Translations under genes and position numbers: made by a program
Assembly: GCA_017452405.1 (NCBI GenBank)
Contig: JAFTMM010000063.1
Location: 1-6,248 of the forward strand
DNA from: Clostridia bacterium
GTDB lineage: Bacteria > Bacillota > Clostridia > Christensenellales > Pumilibacteraceae
Direction of reading: 5' to 3'
Length of the DNA stretch: 6,248 nt
Shown: positions 1 to 6,169 of the stretch, one piece after another
How the letters are laid out: every line of letters begins with the position of its first letter
Numbering within the stretch: position 1 is the first letter of the stretch
Notes under the pieces: generated by a model
What the model was told of the DNA's origin: nothing
Databases searched by the model: none
The model's input: the letters and a program-made list of their open reading frames with translations, nothing else

Positions 1-494
1 TAACGATTGCAATTTTTTTGGTAATTGCACTTTTTGTATCACTTGTAGTGGCAAATTACACTTTTTCGTCGGGCGCAAGCACGAAGATTGTTTCTGCAGC
101 AGAATTAAAAGAGTATAATATAAGCCAGCAACATGATCAGTTAATTAAAAGTTACGCTCGCATGCCGACTTTGGATGACGATTTTGATGATGACGAGATT
201 ACTATTATTCTCGACGGCGAGCATAGCGGTACGGGCATCGGTAACAGCAGTTATAATTTTGATGAAGTACTAGCTGAATTAAAAAAAGTGGACAATATTG
301 ATATTAATTCAGTTGAAGAGTTATTCGAGCTAAAAGAGGGTGTACCTGTTTTGGCAACTTACCGCAGAATGTTGATAGTAAAGCTCAAAACTCCGGGCAA
401 AGATAAAATAATAGAAGCAATCAAACAACTGCAAGAATTGGATATGGTCTTAGCCGCTGAGCCTAAATATAACCGTTATGCTGTTAATGATTAG
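1..494 (+). CDS. Small exported or membrane-anchored protein with a protease-propeptide-like domain (5' end outside window)
   Basis: The reading frame is open to the window edge (first full codon at 3) and ends with TAG at 492-494, so 163 residues are visible and the true start is probably just upstream. An in-frame TTG at 18 would cut into the hydrophobic segment and is an unlikely start. Visible residues 1-17 (TIAIFLVIALFVSLVVA) form a signal peptide or membrane anchor; there is no lipobox cysteine, and cleavage after VVA or SGA is possible. A very acidic stretch follows (about residues 58-65, DDDFDDDE), then a beta strand (ITIILD), a central helix, and a beta-helix-beta end (RRMLIVKLKTPGKDK, then IIEAIKQLQ, then MVLAAEPKY). 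That end resembles the inhibitor-I9 or fervidolysin-type propeptide of secreted clostridial proteases. No catalytic domain follows. Hand-counted G+C over 1-480 is 37.5%, lower than in polA. The family call is by pattern only; the protein may be a stand-alone chaperone or inhibitor, or a truncated protease. Confidence 0.6.
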   Translation, partial: TIAIFLVIALFVSLVVANYTFSSGASTKIVSAAELKEYNISQQHDQLIKSYARMPTLDDDFDDDEITIILDGEHSGTGIGNSSYNFDEVLAELKKVDNIDINSVEELFELKEGVPVLATYRRMLIVKLKTPGKDKIIEAIKQLQELDMVLAAEPKYNRYAVND

Positions 495-514
495 GTGCCA
501 TCCGATAAACACTA

Positions 515-540
515 TTTCGAACTAGTATTGAAATTCGAAA
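515..540. repeat. Inverted repeat TTTCGAA-N12-TTCGAAA
   Basis: The 7-base arms at 515-521 and 534-540 are perfect reverse complements separated by 12 bases. It lies 20 bases after the stop of the first gene. It could be a weak RNA hairpin or a protein-binding dyad. No T-run follows, so it is not a classical terminator. A stem of this size can arise by chance. Confidence 0.4.
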
Positions 541-550
541 CGTATGTCAC

Positions 551-574
551 TTTACAACAGGCAGAGGTTGTAAG
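551..574. repeat. Inverted repeat (hairpin) TTACAAC/GTTGTAA
   Basis: The arms at 552-558 and 567-573 pair perfectly over 7 bp around an 8-base loop, and the outer T551 and G574 can add a wobble pair. A further 5-bp pairing (GTTCC at 574-578 with GGAAC at 591-595) follows directly. With its neighbours it makes the stretch between the first gene and polA look structured. Its function is unknown. Confidence 0.4.
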
Positions 575-597
575 TTCCCCGGTGCAAGCTGGAACAT

Positions 598-633
598 AAA
601 AAGCCATCACGGACGAAAGTCTATGATGGCTTT
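598..633. terminator. Strong hairpin, terminator-like, possibly bidirectional
   Basis: AAAGCCATCA at 600-609 pairs perfectly over 10 bp with TGATGGCTTT at 624-633. The inner part closes as GAC-GAAA-GTC (612-621), a GNRA-type tetraloop. On the + strand the stem is followed by only three Ts, which would end the first gene's transcript weakly. On the - strand it is followed by five Ts (complement of A598-A602), the better intrinsic-terminator form. It lies 8 bases before the polA -35 element, so it also insulates that promoter from readthrough. An in-frame ATG at 623, the furthest upstream start that could be given to polA, lies in this hairpin, which argues against its use. Confidence 0.5.
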
Positions 634-641
634 ACGTTATC

Positions 642-677
642 TTGACAATCTTTCAGATAACGGGTATAATATTCGTA
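642..677 (+). promoter_or_regulatory. Consensus sigma-A promoter of polA with predicted start at the polA ATG
   Basis: The -35 element TTGACA is at 642-647 and the -10 element TATAAT at 665-670, with a 17-bp spacer; all three match the housekeeping sigma-factor consensus exactly. Counting the last -10 base as -7 puts +1 at A677, the first base of the polA ATG. The transcript would then have no 5' untranslated leader. There is no AGGAGG-like sequence in front of the ATG, which fits. The exact start site is inferred and could move by one or two bases. Confidence 0.85.
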
Positions 678-3229
678 TGGAACACGACAGCCTTATTCTC
701 ATAGACGGCAACAGCCTCGTTAACCGCGCGTATTTCGCTCTGCCACCGCTCAACTCCAAGGACGGCGTGCCGACGAACGCCGTATACGGCTTTGCAAACA
801 TACTCGTCCGCGCTATACTCGAATATAAACCGAAGTATATAGCGGTAGCATTTGATATGCGCGCGCCTACTTTCCGCCACAAGATGTACGACGGCTATAA
901 AGCAACTCGTCACGGTATGCCCGACGACCTTGCCGTGCAAATGCCTATTCTCAAAAGCATGCTCGACGTCATGGGCATTAAGCATATCGGCATAGAGGGA
1001 ATAGAGGCGGACGACGTTATAGGCACGATAGCCAAAGCGCACGAAGTTCCCACGCTTATACTAACCGGCGACCGCGACAGTTTCCAGCTAATCGACGAAA
1101 CGACCTCCGTGCTTTTTACCAAACGCGGAATCACCGAAGTTCAGGTTATGACCAAGGACTCACTCAAGGAATACGTCGGTCTAACTCCCCAGCAGATCGT
1201 AGACTATAAATCACTTGCAGGCGACTCCTCAGATAACATACCCGGCGTACCCGGCATAGGCGATAAGCGCGCAACCGACCTCTTGCAGAAGTACGGCTCG
1301 GCGGAAGAAGTTTTTGCAAACGCCGAAAATATAGGCGGTAAGTTAGGCGAAAAACTGCTTGCAGGCAGGGAAATAAGCCTACTTTCCCGCGCGCTTGCTA
1401 CCATAAAAACGGACTGTGAGATTGACGCCACGCTTCCCGAAATGACGTATGAATTTCCGTTCTCATCAAGCGTATTCGAGTTCTTCGAGCATATGGGCTT
1501 TAAGTCTTTAGTCAAGCGCGCCGAACTTTTTGCAGAGAGCAAGGTTTTACCCGAAGAAAAAACGATAGAGCCTGCGCGCCGTATTAAAGTAAACTCAACG
1601 GGCGAACTTCTGACCGCAATCGGCAACGCCAAGGAGTTTGCAATAACTTTTGGCAGAACGGTATCAATTTCCACGGACGGCTTAACGCAATTTGACGTGC
1701 AGGCAAGAGAAACGCTTTTCGACGTTTGCCCGACCGACGAGGAAATAGTAACGGCGCTTGCCCCCGTACTTGCAAGCTCCGACGTTCGCAAAATAGTCTA
1801 TAACGCCAAATCCGCAATCAAATATTTATCGCCCTTAGGCGCAGAGCTTATTAGTTACGACGACGTAGCCTTAATGGAGTACTTAACCGGTGGACGTAAG
1901 ACCGTAACGGTTGAGGGCTATGCCGAAGCCGTTGGGCTGGAAAAGATGGACGGAGCTTGCGCACTCATGCGTGGCGCGCTACAGGCGCGTGAAAAGTTAA
2001 GTGCTTTGGGCATGACGGGCTTATATGACAACGTCGAACTGCCCCTAATCGAAGTGCTGTACCGCATGGAAAAAACAGGCTTTTTGATTGACCGTAACAA
2101 GCTTGCCGAGCTCAAAAGCAAGTTCAGCGCAGACGAGAGGGAAATAGCCGACCGCATATATCTTCTCGTCGGCAAACAATTCAACATAAATTCACCCAAA
2201 CAGCTTGCAAGCGTACTATTCGAAGACCTTGCGCTTCCATACCCGAAGCGTTTCGGCATGACGGCGCGTGGCGTACAGTCCACCTCTGCGGAAGTCCTTT
2301 CGCACATATCCTCCGAGCATCCCGTAGTCCCCGAAATAACGCGCTACCGCTACGTCTCCAAACTGATATCCACGTATATAGACGGACTCGGCAAGTTAGC
2401 AGACTCAAACGGTGTCGTTCACACTGAGTTCAACCAGACCAAAACGGAGACGGGCAGACTGTCTTCCTCCGAACCCAACCTGCAAAATATTCCCGTTCGT
2501 GATGACGAGGGTAGGGTACTTCGCGCGCTTTTCGTAGCGCGTGAGGGTAACCTTCTCGTCAGCGCAGACTATTCTCAGATAGAGCTTCGCGTTATGGCGC
2601 ACTTGTCGGGCGACGAGAATTTGATTTCCGCGTTCCGTAACGGTGAAGACGTGCATACGTCCGTAGCTAAAGAACTGTTTGGCACGGAAACGCCCACCGC
2701 AAATGAACGCCGAGTGGCAAAAACCGTTAATTTCGGCATAATTTACGGTATGAGTTCTTTCGGTCTTTCCGAACGTCTCGGCATTTTCCCCAGAGAAGCG
2801 AAGGAGTATATAGATAAATACTTTGCGCGCTACCCCAAAGTTAAAGAATATCTTGACGGCGTAGTTGCATCGGCGCGTGAAAAAGGGTATGCGGAAAGTC
2901 TGCTCGGTCGTCGTCGCGCAATCCCCGAACTTACCTCCGGCAAGTTCCAACAGCGCGCTTTCGGCGAACGCGCTGCAATGAATATGCCCCTCCAATCCAC
3001 CGCAGCCGACATAATCAAAATAGCCATGCTCAAAGTGCATAAAGCTCTTTCCGGCATGCAAGCAAAACTCATTCTCCAAGTCCACGACGAATTAATAGTA
3101 GATACGCCACTCTCCGAACTCGACTCGGTAATCACGATTCTCCGTCAAGAGATGGAAAGCGCAGTAGAGCTTACCGTACCGTTAACCGTGGAGGTGGGGT
3201 GTGGGCGCGATTGGCTCTCCTGCAAGTAG
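677..3229 (+). CDS. polA: DNA polymerase I (5' nuclease plus polymerase; proofreading site lost)
   Basis: 850 residues, close to the usual 830-930. It fills gaps in excision repair and removes RNA primers from Okazaki fragments. Residues 1-290 are the FEN-like 5' nuclease: D10 in LILIDGNS, D60, E110/D112/D113 in GIEADD, D132/D134 in TGDRD, D183/D186 in AGDSSDN, then a helix-hairpin-helix at 188-208. Residues about 300-430 are a degenerate 3'-5' exonuclease fold: the exo I DxE is replaced by AITFG near 322 and the exo II Asp is missing in YNAKSAIKYL, so no proofreading is expected. The C-terminal polymerase domain has TGRLSSSEPNLQNIP near 592, motif A D631 (SADYSQIELR), motif B with R678, K682, F686 and Y690, and motif C H803-D804-E805. 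ATG 677 was chosen because family homology begins there. In-frame ATGs at 623 and 626 would add 18 unrelated residues encoded by the promoter. No Shine-Dalgarno is visible. Confidence 0.97.
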   Translation: MEHDSLILIDGNSLVNRAYFALPPLNSKDGVPTNAVYGFANILVRAILEYKPKYIAVAFDMRAPTFRHKMYDGYKATRHGMPDDLAVQMPILKSMLDVMGIKHIGIEGIEADDVIGTIAKAHEVPTLILTGDRDSFQLIDETTSVLFTKRGITEVQVMTKDSLKEYVGLTPQQIVDYKSLAGDSSDNIPGVPGIGDKRATDLLQKYGSAEEVFANAENIGGKLGEKLLAGREISLLSRALATIKTDCEIDATLPEMTYEFPFSSSVFEFFEHMGFKSLVKRAELFAESKVLPEEKTIEPARRIKVNSTGELLTAIGNAKEFAITFGRTVSISTDGLTQFDVQARETLFDVCPTDEEIVTALAPVLASSDVRKIVYNAKSAIKYLSPLGAELISYDDVALMEYLTGGRKTVTVEGYAEAVGLEKMDGACALMRGALQAREKLSALGMTGLYDNVELPLIEVLYRMEKTGFLIDRNKLAELKSKFSADEREIADRIYLLVGKQFNINSPKQLASVLFEDLALPYPKRFGMTARGVQSTSAEVLSHISSEHPVVPEITRYRYVSKLISTYIDGLGKLADSNGVVHTEFNQTKTETGRLSSSEPNLQNIPVRDDEGRVLRALFVAREGNLLVSADYSQIELRVMAHLSGDENLISAFRNGEDVHTSVAKELFGTETPTANERRVAKTVNFGIIYGMSSFGLSERLGIFPREAKEYIDKYFARYPKVKEYLDGVVASAREKGYAESLLGRRRAIPELTSGKFQQRAFGERAAMNMPLQSTAADIIKIAMLKVHKALSGMQAKLILQVHDELIVDTPLSELDSVITILRQEMESAVELTVPLTVEVGCGRDWLSCK

Positions 3230-3312
3230 ACGGACGTCATATATCACCTCTCTGACGAACTACGCTCTCACTCATGTGCGTTCTGGCACACGTCGTTCGA
3301 CTGTTGTCCGTC
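3229..3312. repeat. Nested inverted repeat beginning at the polA stop
   Basis: GACGGAC (3229-3235) is a perfect reverse complement of GTCCGTC (3306-3312). Inside, CGAAC-T-ACG (3256-3264) pairs with CGT-C-GTTCG (3291-3299) with one mismatch, and TGTGC (3275-3279) pairs with GCACA (3286-3290). This gives a three-tier stem with unpaired bulges. The 7-mer CGTCATA occurs directly repeated at 3235-3241 and 3309-3315. No T-run follows. It may be a structured polA mRNA 3' end or a decayed small mobile palindromic element; no protein-coding content is convincing here. Confidence 0.5.
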
Positions 3313-3323
3313 ATAGAGGCACG

Positions 3324-3352
3324 CTGCCGTCCTTTGGCGGTAAAGTCATCCT
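3324..3352 (+). repeat. Intergenic repeat, copy 1
   Basis: It contains the 18-base core CCTTTGGCGGTAAAGTCA at 3331-3348. It shares the left extension CTGCCGT with copy 3 and the right extension TCCT with copy 2. CCG and CGG within it can form a small stem. It is one of three copies within 124 bases, which is far beyond chance. Confidence 0.9.
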
Positions 3353-3358
3353 CTTCCT

Positions 3359-3397
3359 TCCTTTGGCGGTAAAGTCATCCTGAGCGAAGTCGAAGGA
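3359..3397 (+). repeat. Intergenic repeat, copy 2, joined to a widespread palindromic 20-mer
   Basis: The 18-base core is at 3360-3377, exactly 29 bases after copy 1. It runs directly into TCCTGAGCGAAGTCGAAGGA (3378-3397), an imperfect palindrome with TCCT/AGGA ends. I recognise that 20-mer as a sequence found repeatedly between genes in many unrelated bacterial genomes. Copy 1 stops after TCCT and lacks this tail, so it appears truncated. Confidence 0.85.
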
Positions 3398-3422
3398 CCT
3401 CAACCTTAATCTGCCCGCAAAT

Positions 3423-3447
3423 CTGCCGTCCTTTGGCGGTAAAGTCA
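3423..3447 (+). repeat. Intergenic repeat, copy 3, abutting the uvrC start
   Basis: Its 25 bases are identical to 3324-3348 of copy 1. It ends 12 bases before the uvrC ATG, so it occupies the place where a ribosome binding site and leader would normally lie. An in-frame TTG at 3433 falls inside this repeat and is unlikely to be the true start. Confidence 0.9.
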
Positions 3448-3459
3448 AAACCATTTTCC

Positions 3460-5259
3460 ATGACCAACCTTGAGCAAAAACTAAAAGATTTACCCGAAAA
3501 ACCCGGCGTTTATATTATGAAGGACGCGCGGGATAATATCATATACGTCGGAAAGGCGGTGATATTAAAACGCAGGGTAACGCAATATTTCCGCTCGTCG
3601 CCTAAGCCGATTAAGGTACAGGCAATGGTGGATAATATTGCCGACTTTGAGTATATCGTAACGCTCACCGAAGCGGATGCGCTGGTTCTTGAGGCTACGC
3701 TTATAAAAAAGCACATGCCACGCTACAACATCTTGCTCAAAGACGACAAAGGGCAGAGCGCGTACATCCGAATTGACCATAAAGAAAAATATCCAAACCT
3801 TGAAATAACGCGCCACCCCAAGCGTGACGGTGCGAAATATTACGGACCGTTCAGCGGATTTTTGTCCGCGCGTGCAATCGTCCGCGTAATAAAAGAGGTG
3901 TACGGCGTTCGCACCTGCGCTAGAAAGATGAGTGTAAAACGAGAATGTCTTGATTGGCATATCGGGCTTTGCCTTGCGCCGTGCAGGGATAGGATAGAGG
4001 AAAGTAAGTACCGCGAAGCAGTTAAAAAAACGGCGGAGTTTTTAAGCGGAAAAACGCTTGAGGCTGAACGCATTATGACGGAAAAAATGCAGTCGGCTTC
4101 GGACGCGCTGGACTTCGAGCGCGCGATAGAATACCGTGAGCTACTGACCATGATAAAGAAGCTCGGCAGTCATTCGCTTGCCGACCTTGACGTTCGGGAA
4201 GCGGATTTTTTTGCTTATATCACGGACGGCTTACGTAGCGCGATCAGCGTTATTCCCGTGCGTGGAAACAAGCTCCTCGGCGCGAGCAGTTATCCGTCCG
4301 CCGACGCTTCTGAAAGCGGTGAAGCGCTCTCATCCTTCCTTATGCAGTATTACGCTGAGCGCCCCGTGCCCAGCGAAGTGTACGTCAATACCGATATTGA
4401 TACTCAACCCATAGCCAAATGCCTTTCAGACGTTAGAAACGGCGTGGTAAAAGTCCATGTTCCGCAGAGAGGGCATAAGCGCAATCTAATAAAAATGGCG
4501 GAGGAAAACGCTACCGAGTGTATTAAACGAACGGCTGACAAGGAAATTAGACAGCGTGAGCAAACGCACGGCGCGTGCGATATGCTCTGCGACCGCTTAA
4601 AGCTTCCGTCAGCCCACCGCATAGAGTGTTACGACATCTCGCACATATCGGGAACGGACAAGGTGGCGAGCGGAGTTTGCTTTATTGACGGCGCAAAAGC
4701 TTCGAGTGAATACCGCCGTTACCGTATTAAGACGGTAGAAGGCAACGACGACTTTCATTGCATGGCGGAGGTACTTACACGCCGTTTCCGTCACGCCACC
4801 GAAGGTGACGAGAAGTTTGCCGAACTGCCCGACTTGATAGTAATAGACGGCGGAAAAGGACAGCTCCACGCCGCCTACGCAGTAATGAAAGAAGCCGGCT
4901 TAGATATTCCCATGGTCGGTTTGGCAAAGAGGGAGGAAGAAATTTTTACGACGACTTCGCCCGATCCGATCATACTTTCACGCGATAGCGTCGCGCTTAA
5001 ACTGCTCCAACGCATTCGTGACGAAGCACATCGTTTTGCAATCACTTATCACCGCTCTAAGCGCTCCAAGCGCATTAATACCGAACTTATTAAAATTCGA
5101 GGCATAGGCGAGAAGAAGAGCAAACTGCTGTTAAAAGCCTACGGCTCGCTGGAAAAAATAAAAGCGCTCCCCTTAGAAGCGCTGGAAAGCACGGCAGGTA
5201 TGGATAAGCCCTCTGCGCTTGCCGTCTACGAATATTTTCATGGAAAACCAAATGAATAA
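3460..5259 (+). CDS. uvrC: UvrABC excinuclease subunit C
   Basis: 599 residues, normal for the family. UvrC makes both the 3' and 5' incisions around damage in nucleotide excision repair after binding the UvrB-DNA complex. The N-terminal GIY-YIG nuclease has GVY at 16-18, YVGK at 29-32, R38, E78 and RYN at 88-90. Four cysteines follow (C153, C163, C171, C175; CX9CX7CX3C), matching those that hold a [4Fe-4S] cluster in E. coli UvrC. The UvrB-binding UVR motif is at about 201-235 (LDFERAIEYREL). The C-terminal RNase H-like nuclease shows D392 in ECYDISH, D430/D431, D463 in IDGGKGQ and H524 in RDEAHRF. A helix-hairpin-helix pair starts near 543 (IRGIGEKKS). ATG 3460 fits the usual N-terminus (LEQKLKDLPEKPGVY). 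I see no Shine-Dalgarno and no good promoter just upstream, so readthrough from polA is possible. Confidence 0.97.
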   Translation: MTNLEQKLKDLPEKPGVYIMKDARDNIIYVGKAVILKRRVTQYFRSSPKPIKVQAMVDNIADFEYIVTLTEADALVLEATLIKKHMPRYNILLKDDKGQSAYIRIDHKEKYPNLEITRHPKRDGAKYYGPFSGFLSARAIVRVIKEVYGVRTCARKMSVKRECLDWHIGLCLAPCRDRIEESKYREAVKKTAEFLSGKTLEAERIMTEKMQSASDALDFERAIEYRELLTMIKKLGSHSLADLDVREADFFAYITDGLRSAISVIPVRGNKLLGASSYPSADASESGEALSSFLMQYYAERPVPSEVYVNTDIDTQPIAKCLSDVRNGVVKVHVPQRGHKRNLIKMAEENATECIKRTADKEIRQREQTHGACDMLCDRLKLPSAHRIECYDISHISGTDKVASGVCFIDGAKASSEYRRYRIKTVEGNDDFHCMAEVLTRRFRHATEGDEKFAELPDLIVIDGGKGQLHAAYAVMKEAGLDIPMVGLAKREEEIFTTTSPDPIILSRDSVALKLLQRIRDEAHRFAITYHRSKRSKRINTELIKIRGIGEKKSKLLLKAYGSLEKIKALPLEALESTAGMDKPSALAVYEYFHGKPNE

Positions 5260-6073
5260 ACTGAAATATCCACTCGTTTTTTCCGACTACGACGATACCT
5301 TAACGCTATCCGACGGCACGATAACCCCACGCACGCTCAGAGCAATAAAAGCCTACCGCAACGCAGGTGGTATATTCGTCGTATGTACGGGAAGAAGCTA
5401 TCCGTCAGTTAAAAAACTTCTCCCCAAAGTCTACGGCGAAGAAAATCCGCGCGTTCCCGTTATTTGCTATCAAGGCGGGCTTACCGTTGACTCGGACGGC
5501 AATGTTCTTCGGCGCGTAGCCGTGAACAAAGCGGACTTAATTCGTCTTACTGCTGAGCTTGAACAGCGTAAAATAGTTTGCCAGACCTATTCGGGCGAGA
5601 AGATGTTTTGCTCACGTATGACGGCGGAGGCGCGTAAGTATGAAAAAATCACCGACTGCGAATTTACCGTAGTCGGCGATCTACCTGAGTTTATGCGCGC
5701 CTATGACGGCGAGTTTGACAAACTGCTTTTAATAGCGCCTCCCGAAGAAGTGCAAAAGTATTATAAGGAATTTACCGAGCGAGGCGACTTTCCCGATTTT
5801 AAGTTTACGTATTCGCGCCCGAATTACCTTGAAGCTATTCCCAAGGCTTCGGGCAAGGACACTGCAATCCGTTTTTTAGCCGACCACCTCGGCGTTGCGA
5901 TAGACCGCACGGTTGCATTCGGCGACAGTAATAACGACGTTGATATGCTCACCACAGCAGGGTTAGGCATAGCGGTAGGAAATGCGCGCGAGGAATGTAA
6001 AGCCTCCGCCGACCTTATCGCCGAACCGAATACAGAAGACGGGTTAGCAAAGGTTTTGGAAAGTTTATCCTAG
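5252..6073 (+). CDS. Cof-type HAD-IIB family phosphatase
   Basis: 273 residues, typical of cytosolic Cof-type hydrolases that dephosphorylate sugar phosphates, nucleotides or related small molecules; the substrate cannot be told from sequence. HAD motif I is DYDDTL with nucleophile D12 and acid/base D14; the usual Gly after the second Asp is Asp here. Motif II is T46 in VVCTGRS, motif III is K202 in ASGKDTA, and motif IV is GDSNNDVDML with D225 and D229 for Mg2+. The type-IIB cap lies between motifs II and III. ATG 5252 overlaps the uvrC stop by 8 bases and has a GGAAAA stretch at 5242-5247, so translational coupling with uvrC is likely. ATG 5240 is a possible alternative adding four residues but lacks an upstream ribosome binding site. 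Both starts imply cotranscription with uvrC. No functional link to repair is evident. Confidence 0.93.
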   Translation: MNKLKYPLVFSDYDDTLTLSDGTITPRTLRAIKAYRNAGGIFVVCTGRSYPSVKKLLPKVYGEENPRVPVICYQGGLTVDSDGNVLRRVAVNKADLIRLTAELEQRKIVCQTYSGEKMFCSRMTAEARKYEKITDCEFTVVGDLPEFMRAYDGEFDKLLLIAPPEEVQKYYKEFTERGDFPDFKFTYSRPNYLEAIPKASGKDTAIRFLADHLGVAIDRTVAFGDSNNDVDMLTTAGLGIAVGNAREECKASADLIAEPNTEDGLAKVLESLS

Positions 6074-6120
6074 GCTTCTCCTTGAGGGGAAGCTGTCTGC
6101 GAAGCAGACTGATGAGGTGT
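6074..6120 (+). repeat. Double-hairpin intergenic repeat, copy A
   Basis: It begins right after the phosphatase stop. Hairpin 1 pairs CTTCTCC (6075-6081) with GGGGAAG (6086-6092) around TTGA. Hairpin 2 pairs GTCTGC (6095-6100) with GCAGAC (6104-6109) around GAA. The tail CTGATGAGGTGT follows. No T-run is present, but the stable stems could protect the mRNA 3' end. I recognise this type of sequence as common between genes in gut Clostridia. Confidence 0.85.
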
Positions 6121-6169
6121 GTGCTCTCTCTGCTTCCAACATACTCTTATACATGAGAAAGCAGTAGAT

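Noticed and set aside
551..595. tRNA-like or riboswitch-like structure before polA
   Set aside because: The stems do not form a cloverleaf and no conserved riboswitch core was recognised. The polA promoter lies downstream, so it could not act as a polA leader.
623..676. Upstream in-frame ATGs at 623 and 626 as the polA start
   Set aside because: The 18 added residues have no match to the Pol I N-terminus, are encoded by hairpin and promoter sequence, and would be absent from a transcript starting at 677.
1204..3085. Long open frames on the - strand inside polA (for example 1204-1791 and 2405-3085)
   Set aside because: They lie opposite a clearly conserved polA, show no recognisable domains, and follow from its codon bias leaving few stops in the opposite frames.
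3256..3299. LexA (SOS) box before uvrC, suggested by CGAAC and GTTCG
   Set aside because: The Bacillus-type box needs CGAAC and GTTCG separated by 4 bases. Here they are 34 bases apart and form a stem, so SOS control is not supported.
3201..3383. A 60-codon + strand open frame crossing the end of polA and the repeats
   Set aside because: It overlaps the polA C-terminus, and its C-terminal part is a translation of the repeats. No ribosome binding site or recognisable protein sequence is present.
3324..3447. CRISPR array
   Set aside because: Three repeats of about 18-25 bases have unequal spacing (29 and 70 bases), one contains another repeat family, and there are no cas genes.
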